Below, one piece after another: positions 6,002 to 12,325 of a stretch of 14,839 nt of DNA; the first letter of the stretch is position 1; each line of letters opens with the position of its first letter. The DNA is from Porticoccus sp. (GTDB taxonomy: Bacteria; Pseudomonadota; Gammaproteobacteria; Pseudomonadales; Porticoccaceae). A program made the translations under genes and the position numbers. The stretch covers positions 1 through 14,839 of the forward strand of contig JALQUJ010000151.1 of the NCBI GenBank assembly GCA_023263825.1, read 5' to 3'. The notes beneath the pieces are model-generated. The model searched no databases, was not told the DNA's origin, and was given only the letters and a program-made list of their open reading frames with translations.

Positions 6002-7978
6002 TTATGGCGCAAAGTTGTAGCGAACACCTACAATCGCACCAAAACCCAATGTTTGGAAACCATGCACTTCTTCATAATCTTCATCGAGCATGTTCTCCAG
6101 GCGGGTATAAAAAGACAACTTCTGATTCATTTGATAGTTGGCAGTGAGATTTACTAAAGTATAGTCATCCAACTTAACCACCTGTGATGCTTGGGGCCAG
6201 GGTGGAAAGAACATATCATTCTGGGAGCCGTTATATTGAGCATTCAGGTTTACATTGAGTTGACTAGTTGGCGACCAATTTAAACTAATGCTGCCTAGAT
6301 GTTGAGGACGGCGCAATTCATCGACATCGCGGTCAGCACCTGAATCTGGTTGTGTAGCATCTGTATAGGTATAACTGGCCTTCAAATCCAGAGTTGAGGC
6401 AATTTTGGCATCTACTTCTACCTCTACACCTTGTCGATCACTAGTGCCATTAACGTTTTCTGCAGTAAATGCAAATGTCATAGGATCAAACACAAAGCCA
6501 TCAATTTCATTATCTAACCTGGCATTAAAATAAGTCAGTCCAAAGGACAAGCTGCCACCAAATAATGTTTGATCAACACCAACTTCCCAGCTTTTGGATT
6601 CCTCCGGTTGTAAATCTGGATTCCCCTGAAAATTGGTAAAAAAGCCAAAACGTTCAGTAAAGGTAGGGTTTTTAATGGCTGTTCCATAAGTCGCACGCAA
6701 CCGGGTATCGCCGCCAGGGAGCATATAGCTGGCCTCAAATCTGCGAGTATTGGAATTTTGAAATTCGTCGTTATCATCATGACGGACACTGGCTGCCAGT
6801 GTCAGGTCATCCCAAAGAGTAATCCTGTATTCTAAAGCTAAGCTGTCCGTTCTTCTTTTTCGGTCCTGATTTGGATCACCCCAGGGCTGGGCTGTCCCGC
6901 GCTGGCTGAAATCTTCCGTTTCGTGTTCTGCTAAAAAAGATAATTGTTGGGTATTTTCCGCCCAATTCAGTGCGCTCAGATAACTGTATTGTTTCTTTCG
7001 TATTGCCTTTTCACCAGTCAAGTTACCATCGGTAAATTCATCATTATTATGGCGACTGAGAGATACGGCCAGTCGCTGTTGCCAGTGATCATCAAACAGT
7101 GATAAATCAGTCTGCAACCGCCCAAAACGCTGTCGAAACTCAGACTCTTTGTCGGCATCCTGAGGCAAGCCAGTCACAAAAGAATCGATCTCATCAAATT
7201 CATTCTCACCCTCGGTTTGGCGACCAGTTAGGGCAAAAGAAAGGTTGCCCAATGGCCGCCAGCCGGCATTCAGGTTTACGGTAGTATTCCTGTAGCCATC
7301 GTATTCTCCCCCGTGACGGGAGATATTTTCTCCATCTGCTGAAACATGAGAACCACTGAAATTAAGATGATAGGTATTCCCACTACCGCCCAAACTAAAT
7401 CCGGAGTGATTGGTGCCGTGATTCCCCGCTTCAGAATAGCCATTACCCTGTAAAGGCTTGCTTACTTTTCGGGTCAAAATATTCACCACACCAGCGACGG
7501 CATCACTGCCCCACAAAGCACTTTGAGGGCCGCGAACAATTTCAACCCTCTCAATACCGGTTACAGGCAAATGAGCCCAGTTGAATTCATCGCTCTGTGA
7601 TGGGTCATTAACCTCTACACCATCAATCATTACCAATACATGATTCGCTTCTGCCCCACGCACTCTGAGCTGGGTTGATGATCCAAGGACACCATTTCTA
7701 TTAACCGCTAATCCTGGTACATCACGCAATAAATCGCTAACCATTGTCGCATGAGAATGTTCGATGTCTTTGGCAGAAATTACTGTTATAGCATTGGCCG
7801 ACTGCTGTAGCTCAATAGGTTGAAACGAAGCTATCACAACAATTTCGTTCATCTCCCGCTGGCTGTGTTCAGCTGTCTGTGCATAACTCAAAGAATAAGG
7901 TAAAACGGCTGCTGTCAAAGCAGAGGCAAGGGAAAAGTATTTAATCAATTTTTCTCCGGCGTTCATCTCCGAACGCAT
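6002..7978 (-). CDS. btuB: TonB-dependent outer-membrane cobalamin receptor BtuB
   Basis: Outer-membrane beta-barrel that takes up corrinoids using TonB energy. It has a signal peptide (cleavage likely after SLSYA, residue 33) and a TonB-box candidate EIVVIAS (45-51). The plug contains LLRDVPGLAV, LRVRGAEANHVLVMIDGVEVND, IERVEIVRGPQSALWGSDAVAGVVNI, and a ~500-residue barrel follows. At 658 residues it is a little longer than E. coli BtuB (614). The last residues are VGVRYNFAP, so the usual terminal aromatic is followed by two extra residues. The start is uncertain. ATG 7978 has no Shine-Dalgarno, and ATG 7966 touches its GGAG. TTG 7946-7948 has GGAG at proper spacing and would give a clean signal peptide (IKYFSLASALTAAVLP). 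It is the first gene after the cobalamin riboswitch, which strongly supports B12 rather than a siderophore as substrate. Confidence 0.92.
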   Translation of the reverse strand: MRSEMNAGEKLIKYFSLASALTAAVLPYSLSYAQTAEHSQREMNEIVVIASFQPIELQQSANAITVISAKDIEHSHATMVSDLLRDVPGLAVNRNGVLGSSTQLRVRGAEANHVLVMIDGVEVNDPSQSDEFNWAHLPVTGIERVEIVRGPQSALWGSDAVAGVVNILTRKVSKPLQGNGYSEAGNHGTNHSGFSLGGSGNTYHLNFSGSHVSADGENISRHGGEYDGYRNTTVNLNAGWRPLGNLSFALTGRQTEGENEFDEIDSFVTGLPQDADKESEFRQRFGRLQTDLSLFDDHWQQRLAVSLSRHNNDEFTDGNLTGEKAIRKKQYSYLSALNWAENTQQLSFLAEHETEDFSQRGTAQPWGDPNQDRKRRTDSLALEYRITLWDDLTLAASVRHDDNDEFQNSNTRRFEASYMLPGGDTRLRATYGTAIKNPTFTERFGFFTNFQGNPDLQPEESKSWEVGVDQTLFGGSLSFGLTYFNARLDNEIDGFVFDPMTFAFTAENVNGTSDRQGVEVEVDAKIASTLDLKASYTYTDATQPDSGADRDVDELRRPQHLGSISLNWSPTSQLNVNLNAQYNGSQNDMFFPPWPQASQVVKLDDYTLVNLTANYQMNQKLSFYTRLENMLDEDYEEVHGFQTLGFGAIVGVRYNFAP

Positions 7979-8002
7979 TGTGAATAAAAAAATTCACGGA
8001 GA
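7946..8002 (-). promoter_or_regulatory. Candidate Shine-Dalgarno sequestering element of btuB
   Basis: On the minus strand, TCTCCG (8002-7997) is the exact complement of CGGAGA, which occurs twice downstream (7971-7966 and 7958-7953). The second copy is the Shine-Dalgarno of the TTG start. Between them a small hairpin GTGAAT/ATTCAC with a six-T loop (7997-7980) sits two bases before the first ATG. No intrinsic terminator is visible in the leader, so base-pairing of this kind is the likeliest switch for translation initiation. Pairing was judged by eye, without folding energies. Confidence 0.45.
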
Positions 8003-8065
8003 AACGTTTGCACTGAAGAGACTGAGATGAAGCGACAAATAAGCCAAGGCTGTTTGACACGACAC

Positions 8066-8083
8066 TATGAACATAAATTCATA
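8066..8083 (-). other. Small AT-rich hairpin in the btuB leader
   Basis: TATGAA and TTCATA form a six-base inverted repeat around a six-base loop, between the riboswitch aptamer and the btuB start. No U-tract follows, so it is not a terminator. It may be part of the expression platform or chance structure in AT-rich sequence. Confidence 0.3.
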
Positions 8084-8099
8084 AGAGTCACTACCAACG

Positions 8100-8370
8100 C
8101 GACCGCACCCCGCGGTTCGTCTGCATAGCGACAGGCCGGTCTCCGGACTCATGAGCGGTTTCCCTGCTAAATCGCCTTCCCATATCAAATATGACACAGT
8201 GGCTGTGTGACTTAGCGCTTGAATCTACAAATGACCTGATGGCCAGCAGACTCACTCAATTACCGTTGCGGGGGCAGTACCGGAATAATTAACCTTAATG
8301 TAAGGGTCAACGCACCGATTTCCCGTTTCACTCAATTCGCAGACATGCGATTTGAGAACCTATTGCATAA
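8100..8370 (-). ncRNA. Cobalamin riboswitch (AdoCbl aptamer) upstream of btuB
   Basis: The conserved pieces of the B12 element occur in order on the minus strand: AAACGGGAAATCGGTG, then CTGCCCCCGCAACGGTAA, GCCACTG (8203-8197), GGGAAGGCG, and the B12 box AGTCCGGAGACCGGCC. After it, hairpin ACCGC-GGGGT-GCGGT (8116-8102) presents a GGGG loop complementary to the CCCCC of the L5 loop (8274-8270). This is the regulatory kissing-loop pair of this class. Loop-loop pairing upon adenosylcobalamin binding is known to lock the expression platform. This element explains nearly all of the 512-base gap between btuB and radA. It controls btuB and, as the downstream genes are co-oriented with short gaps, probably the whole operon to btuF. 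Confidence 0.95.
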
Positions 8371-8382
8371 GCAAGACGGTGA

Positions 8383-8411
8383 AAGTTACGCCCACTATGA
8401 GTTAATGTCAA
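8383..8411 (-). promoter_or_regulatory. Sigma70-like promoter of the B12 operon
   Basis: A perfect -35 hexamer TTGACA (8411-8406) is followed after exactly 17 bases by TAACTT (8388-8383), a weak -10. Transcription would begin near 8376, just upstream of the riboswitch aptamer, which is the expected position. The strong -35 and weak -10 were read by eye. Confidence 0.6.
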
Positions 8412-8490
8412 CACAAGGGAATTAATACCAATAAGACAAAAAAGAATAGATAAACCGAGGGAAGGCCAACCAATGGATTACAAAGATATG

Positions 8491-9861
8491 CTAATCCAGA
8501 GCTTCCAAAGCATCTGTTACTTTTCGCACAGGGATAATTTTCATGCCATCAATAGGCTGGCGTGGTGCATTTCCTGAGGGCACTATAGCTCGTTTAAACC
8601 CATGTTTAGCGGCTTCTCGCAATCGCTCCTGACCATTTTGTACCGGGCGAATTTCTCCAGACAAACCCACTTCACCAAAGACCATTAAATCTCGAGGTAA
8701 TGGACGATCACGAAAACTGGAAATAACTGCGAGAATTAATGCCAGATCAGCGCTGGTTTCTAGAACTTTGACACCACCAACCACATTCACAAACACATCC
8801 TGATCACCCACCATAATGCCACCGTGGCGGTGCAAAATTGCTAACAGCATGGCCAGTCGGTTATGTTCGAGGCCTACCGTAACACGGCGCGGATTGCCCA
8901 GATGACTGTCATCTACCAAGGCCTGAAGCTCGACCAACAATGGGCGAGTACCCTCCCAAACCACCATAACAACACTGCCAGAAGCTACTTCTTCGCCACG
9001 CTGAAGGAAGATCGCTGAAGGGTTTGCCACTTCCCTCAATCCCCGGTCAGTCATGGCAAACACCCCCAATTCATTCACTGCACCAAAGCGGTTTTTATTA
9101 CTGCGAATGGTACGGAAATGACTATCACTGGATCCTTCTAGCATTAGAGAGCAATCGATCATGTGTTCGAGGACCTTTGGTCCAGCGAGGCTGCCATCTT
9201 TAGTCACATGACCTACAAGTAAAAGCACTGTATTGGTCTGCTTAGCATAGCGCACTAACATGGCGGCACTTTCCCGCACTTGAGAAACGCTGCCTGGTGC
9301 TGAGGTTACATCTTCAAGGTGCATCACCTGGATAGAATCCACTACCAAAATTTTAGGCTGCAATTGTTCTGCTGTGGCACAGATCGTTTCAACGGAGGTA
9401 TCGGCCATAATCTCAAGTTGATTTGTGGGTAATTCCAGTCGATTGGCACGCATAGCCACCTGTTGAGGGGATTCCTCACCGGTGACATAAAGAGCCGTTT
9501 GATGTTTGGCTAACTCACAGAGTGTTTGCAACAGCAGCGTACTCTTACCAGCACCTGGCTCACCGCCGACCAAAATGCAGGAGCCGGGAACAAGCCCCCC
9601 ACCCAACACCAGATCGAGCTCTGCAGTTCCTGTGCCTATTCGAGGTATTTCAGAAAGTTCTATTTCTGAGAGTTTGCTGACCGTGCCATTTGCAGCACCG
9701 GCAAACCCAGAACCTCTTCCTATAGCTGATGGCGCAGCAGAACCTAAGCGAACTTCAGTAAGGGTGTTCCAAGCATTACACTCATTGCACTGGCCCTGCC
9801 ACTTCGAGTAATCGGCACCGCAATCGTTACAGACAAAAGCAGATATTTTCTTTTTGGCCAC
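8491..9861 (-). CDS. radA: DNA repair protein RadA
   Basis: RecA-like, ring-forming helicase that processes branched recombination intermediates. The N-terminal zinc finger has Cys11, Cys14, Cys25 and Cys28. The ATPase core has Walker A GGEPGAGKST (99-108), the Walker B strand ILVVDSIQVM (171-180) and the RadA-specific KNRFG motif (256-260). The C-terminal Lon-protease-like domain contains LEHNRLAMLLAILHRHGG and GEVGLSGEIRPV, and lacks protease function in the family. The length of 456 matches E. coli RadA (460). The start is GTG at 9861, supported by GGGAG six bases upstream. The gene begins 15 bases after the end of a truncated receptor gene. No clear terminator follows its stop; the next element downstream is the promoter of the B12 operon. 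Confidence 0.97.
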   Translation of the reverse strand: MAKKKISAFVCNDCGADYSKWQGQCNECNAWNTLTEVRLGSAAPSAIGRGSGFAGAANGTVSKLSEIELSEIPRIGTGTAELDLVLGGGLVPGSCILVGGEPGAGKSTLLLQTLCELAKHQTALYVTGEESPQQVAMRANRLELPTNQLEIMADTSVETICATAEQLQPKILVVDSIQVMHLEDVTSAPGSVSQVRESAAMLVRYAKQTNTVLLLVGHVTKDGSLAGPKVLEHMIDCSLMLEGSSDSHFRTIRSNKNRFGAVNELGVFAMTDRGLREVANPSAIFLQRGEEVASGSVVMVVWEGTRPLLVELQALVDDSHLGNPRRVTVGLEHNRLAMLLAILHRHGGIMVGDQDVFVNVVGGVKVLETSADLALILAVISSFRDRPLPRDLMVFGEVGLSGEIRPVQNGQERLREAAKHGFKRAIVPSGNAPRQPIDGMKIIPVRKVTDALEALD

Positions 9862-9876
9862 AACTTACTCCCAAGC

Positions 9877-10284
9877 TCACTCACAACAGGGCAGCAGTCT
9901 AGCATGTAGAGCATCTATCAGTACCTGCATGCGTCGTGACAACCCATCGGACTGCCCATGATAGGTTACAGAGGAGTGGTGGTCCTGCCAGCTTAAACCG
10001 ACTTGAAAGCCTGGTACTAAGCGAAACAAATCAGGGATTTCGGGAAAGCCTGACGCCTCGATCATCTCACGATCAATCACCGTCATCGCTACCGGAGCAT
10101 CACTGACTGATTGAGGTAAGCGAGTAGCAGACATCACCATAGGTATATCGCCCAGGATGTCTTCCTCAGTCATATTAGAATCAGCAATAACCAGCCCAGA
10201 TAGAGCAAAAAGCCCTATGGGTAGGAGCAACCACTGATATATAGCATTTGGTAGGATTAAGAGCAAGCGACGTCCCTGCCCCAT
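9877..10284 (-). pseudogene. Truncated TonB-dependent receptor (signal and plug fragment only)
   Basis: The 135-residue product starts with a hydrophobic segment (about 15-35) that could serve as an export signal. It continues with plug-domain sequence: MVMSATRLPQSVSDAPVA, TVIDREMIEASGFPEIPDLF, LVPGFQVG, and LSRRMQVLID. Intact receptors go on with Gly-Arg-Ser-Val-Tyr and a barrel of several hundred residues. Here the text turns into ALHARLLPCCE and stops at a TGA, 15 bases before radA. The barrel has therefore been lost, most likely by a deletion that joined the plug to the radA upstream region. A product could still be made and exported but could not act as a receptor. The fragment resembles ATRLPQS-type receptors, not the btuB of this window. 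Confidence 0.8.
9896..9904 (-). promoter_or_regulatory. Possible extended -10 promoter of radA
   Basis: TGC-TAGACT reads as an extended -10 (TGn plus four of six consensus bases) on the minus strand, about 35 bases before the radA GTG. It falls just after the point where the receptor fragment loses its family similarity, fitting a retained radA promoter. No matching -35 is seen. Confidence 0.3.
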
Positions 10285-10319
10285 ACAATTCTCATTTTTA
10301 TAATTTTGAAACCGCGCGT

Positions 10320-10325
10320 ATTTTA
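10320..10325 (-). promoter_or_regulatory. Possible -10 box for the receptor fragment and radA
   Basis: TAAAAT (five of six consensus bases) lies about 36 bases before the start codon of the truncated receptor, in the 97-base gap shared with the divergent DnaT-like gene. The -35 region is poor (TTTTCT at 18 bases). No convincing promoter for the rightward gene was found. Confidence 0.3.
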
Positions 10326-10381
10326 GCCAGCCTTCACCTTAATAGAAAACAACATTTTCCAGATGCTTTCCATAAACTTAA

Positions 10382-11539
10382 ATGGGCATTTCTGATACAG
10401 TGGCAAGCATGTCTTTAATCCCTGAAAAAATGCTGTCTATATCGCCATCATTAGCTGCTACCATCGGCCTTGAAGAGGCTGTTTTACTTACTGCGTTGAA
10501 TGAGTTGATGTGCTATAGCGCTCCAGAATTGAACAAGGGATATGAGTGGCTCAATGTCGATGCGCAACAACTACAAAAGCATCTGCCTTTTTGGTCTATT
10601 CCTGACTTACAACGTATCAGCGCTAGTCTCAGAGACAAAGGCATTTTATTGATAGCCTCGGCACCATTACACGAAAGTAATGAACTACGTTTTGCCTTTA
10701 ATGAAACAAGCCTATTCAGTAGTCCTCAAAATACCGCCTTTACAAAAAACATTGAGAACACAAAGCAAGAACCAGAGCATAGGAAAGGTGCAAAATATTT
10801 ACCTTCTCAATGGAAACCTGAAGAAGAAACTCTCCGACAGCTTGGCCAATATAATATCCCCAATGAATTTATTGATGACCAACTGCCAGAGTTTATTACC
10901 TATTGGTCTGAACGCAATGAACCCCAATTCAGCTGGGGCTCTAAGTTCATTAAGCATACTCTTAGACTCTGGCGTGAACACCAGGCCCAAGAGACCAAAC
11001 TGAGTCAGCAGACGAAGATGCACTCTAAATGGCTACCAACGGATGATGCTATCAATATACTCATCCAGCAAAGTGGCATTAATGGCAACTTTGTGGAAGA
11101 TGCCATTCCTGAATTCGTACTCTATTGGTCCGAACGCGGGGACGCTTCCAACACTTGGAATAGTCGTTTTATCATGCATGTGAAAAGGCAATGGGCTCGA
11201 TTTACGGCTACGATGGAACACAATTTTGAGCCCTCACTAATACCAGCTGATTGGCTGCCAAGTGAAGAATTATTTGAAGTATTAACGCTAGCCAATATTT
11301 CTCATGAATTCGCCCGCCGACTAGCTCCAGAATTTGTACTTTATTGGAGAGAAAGTGGTCAGGCGCACAACTCTTGGAATACTAAATTTTTACAACACGT
11401 TAAGCGTGAGTGGTCTCGCCAACAATCAGGTACTTCTCAGGTAACAACCAATGGACAACAACGATCTAATCGATCAAACAGTACAAGAAATAACAGCCTC
11501 ATCGACGAGCTCAGCGACCGCAGCTGGGCAAGCACCTAG
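10382..11539 (+). CDS. DnaT-like replication protein with three ssDNA-binding repeats
   Basis: The N-terminal ~110 residues (IGLEEAVLL, WLNVDAQQLQKHLPFW, DLQRISASLRDKGIL) look like a winged-helix module of primosomal/DnaD-type proteins. Three copies of the DnaT C-terminal ssDNA-binding domain follow, spanning Trp144-Trp197, Trp217-Trp271 and Trp291-Trp344. Each has the pattern W-x-P, Ile-x(2-3)-F, PEF-x2-YW, SW or TW, F-x-x-H, W. E. coli DnaT (179 residues) has one such domain and helps load DnaB in PriA restart. The Ser/Asn/Arg-rich tail ends with SLIDELSDRSWA, a motif I associate with DnaT and phage relatives. The start is uncertain: ATG 10382 and ATG 10409 both lack a Shine-Dalgarno, and MSLIPEKML at 10409 looks like the conserved beginning. 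The 3' end overlaps the lambda P-like gene, so the two form an operon. The exact role is inferred. Confidence 0.8.
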   Translation: MGISDTVASMSLIPEKMLSISPSLAATIGLEEAVLLTALNELMCYSAPELNKGYEWLNVDAQQLQKHLPFWSIPDLQRISASLRDKGILLIASAPLHESNELRFAFNETSLFSSPQNTAFTKNIENTKQEPEHRKGAKYLPSQWKPEEETLRQLGQYNIPNEFIDDQLPEFITYWSERNEPQFSWGSKFIKHTLRLWREHQAQETKLSQQTKMHSKWLPTDDAINILIQQSGINGNFVEDAIPEFVLYWSERGDASNTWNSRFIMHVKRQWARFTATMEHNFEPSLIPADWLPSEELFEVLTLANISHEFARRLAPEFVLYWRESGQAHNSWNTKFLQHVKREWSRQQSGTSQVTTNGQQRSNRSNSTRNNSLIDELSDRSWAST

Positions 11540-12110
11540 TGATAAATCTCCGCACCTGATTGATGCCATAAATCAGGTCTTTGCACTATTTCGCCTGAAT
11601 TATCACAATCAATTCTACAGTGCCTATGCTGACACAGACTTACTAAACCAGGCAAAGCGCCTATGGCTTGACGCACTCTCTCATTTCACAGAAAAACAAA
11701 TTCTTTCCGGTGCAAAGAAGGTGATTGAAACATCTGACTATTTACCCACCCTCAATCGAATGATTCAAAGCTGTGAAGAACAAGGCAATGAGCTCGGGCT
11801 TCCCTCTCCCCATGACGCGTATATGGAGGCCTGTAATACACCATCCCCTAAATCTATGGCTAATTGGTCCCATTTGGCCGTTTATTACGCGGGAGTTGAA
11901 ACCGGTTGGTATCGCTTGGCCAATGAAGCTGAATCTGCAAGTTATCCTGCCTACCAAGACAACTACCGCCGTATCTGTCGTTCTTTATCCCAGGGTGAAA
12001 AGCTATCTCCCATTGCAGAAACTGCTTTGGAGGAAAAAGAAAAACTTCCTCTCAGCAAAGATGAATCACTCAAGCAGCTAGCTAGCTTGAAAGAACAACT
12101 CGGTTTTTAA
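11451..12110 (+). CDS. Lambda P-like replication protein (putative DnaB helicase loader)
   Basis: Resembles the replication protein P family; phage lambda P (233 residues) binds DnaB helicase and delivers it to the origin. Conserved features are LIDAINQVFALF (36-47), RLWLDAL (70-76), the YLPTLNRMIQSCEE helix (97-110), GLPSPHDAYMEAC (116-128), and the family core WSHLAVYYAGVETGWYRL (139-156). A Tyr-rich segment and a C-terminal SLKQLASLKEQLGF helix follow, comparable to the lambda P ending. The length of 219 is full for the family. The start ATG has AGGTAA six bases upstream and lies within the preceding gene, giving an 89-base out-of-frame overlap. No phage genes flank it, so this is probably a resident chromosomal copy acting with the DnaT-like protein. 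The target helicase is inferred. Confidence 0.8.
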   Translation: MDNNDLIDQTVQEITASSTSSATAAGQAPSDKSPHLIDAINQVFALFRLNYHNQFYSAYADTDLLNQAKRLWLDALSHFTEKQILSGAKKVIETSDYLPTLNRMIQSCEEQGNELGLPSPHDAYMEACNTPSPKSMANWSHLAVYYAGVETGWYRLANEAESASYPAYQDNYRRICRSLSQGEKLSPIAETALEEKEKLPLSKDESLKQLASLKEQLGF

Positions 12111-12138
12111 TCAAACGCTTTAGAAATGCCCCCATAAA

Positions 12139-12166
12139 AAAAGGCTGCCTTCTCAAGCAGCCTTTT
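12139..12166. terminator. Bidirectional rho-independent terminator
   Basis: A ten-base inverted repeat, AAAAGGCTGC (12139-12148) and GCAGCCTTTT (12157-12166), with an eight-base loop and A/T flanks. It serves the lambda P-like gene on + and, 43 bases beyond the small ORF that trails parC, the parC transcript on -. Confidence 0.9.
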
Positions 12167-12208
12167 ATTAATCACTCCCTCTATATCCTAACTTGTGTTC
12201 TATACGCA

Positions 12209-12325
12209 TTACTTCTTAACCATTCGATAGATAATCAGTAGCAATAACGCACCTACCGTTGCTGTTGCAGTGAAGGCGTAAACAATTTCACGCTGCTGTA
12301 TATATTTTTTTACATTATTAACCAC
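12209..12325 (-). CDS. Possible 38-residue single-span membrane protein after parC
   Basis: A short frame overlapping the parC stop by eight bases can start at GTG 12323-12325. It codes for a basic, polar head (VNNVKKYIQQRE), a hydrophobic segment of about 20 residues (IVYAFTATATVGALLLLIIY), and a tail RMVKK. This is the shape of a small inner-membrane protein. It lies on the parC transcript before the shared terminator. There is no clear Shine-Dalgarno and I do not recognise a family, so it could be chance. The head-span-basic tail design in a region otherwise without genes is the reason to list it. Confidence 0.4.
   Translation of the reverse strand: MVNNVKKYIQQREIVYAFTATATVGALLLLIIYRMVKK

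Noticed and set aside
7994..8197. 67-codon minus-strand frame in the btuB leader
   Set aside because: It lies inside the riboswitch and its expression platform. Its peptide is made of conserved RNA motifs (the B12 box region) and shows no protein family features.
8475..8497. GGATTA/TAATCC inverted repeat at the radA stop codon
   Set aside because: The six-base stem with an 11-base loop has no following U-tract on either strand, so I do not call it a terminator.
9506..9811. 101-codon plus-strand frame opposite radA
   Set aside because: It is a shadow of the RadA zinc finger to Walker A region; its Pro/Ser-rich content reflects the reverse complement of Gly-rich codons.
10382..12110. Prophage remnant
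   Set aside because: The lambda P-like gene alone hints at a phage, but there is no integrase, repressor, structural gene or attachment repeat nearby, and both flanks are housekeeping genes.
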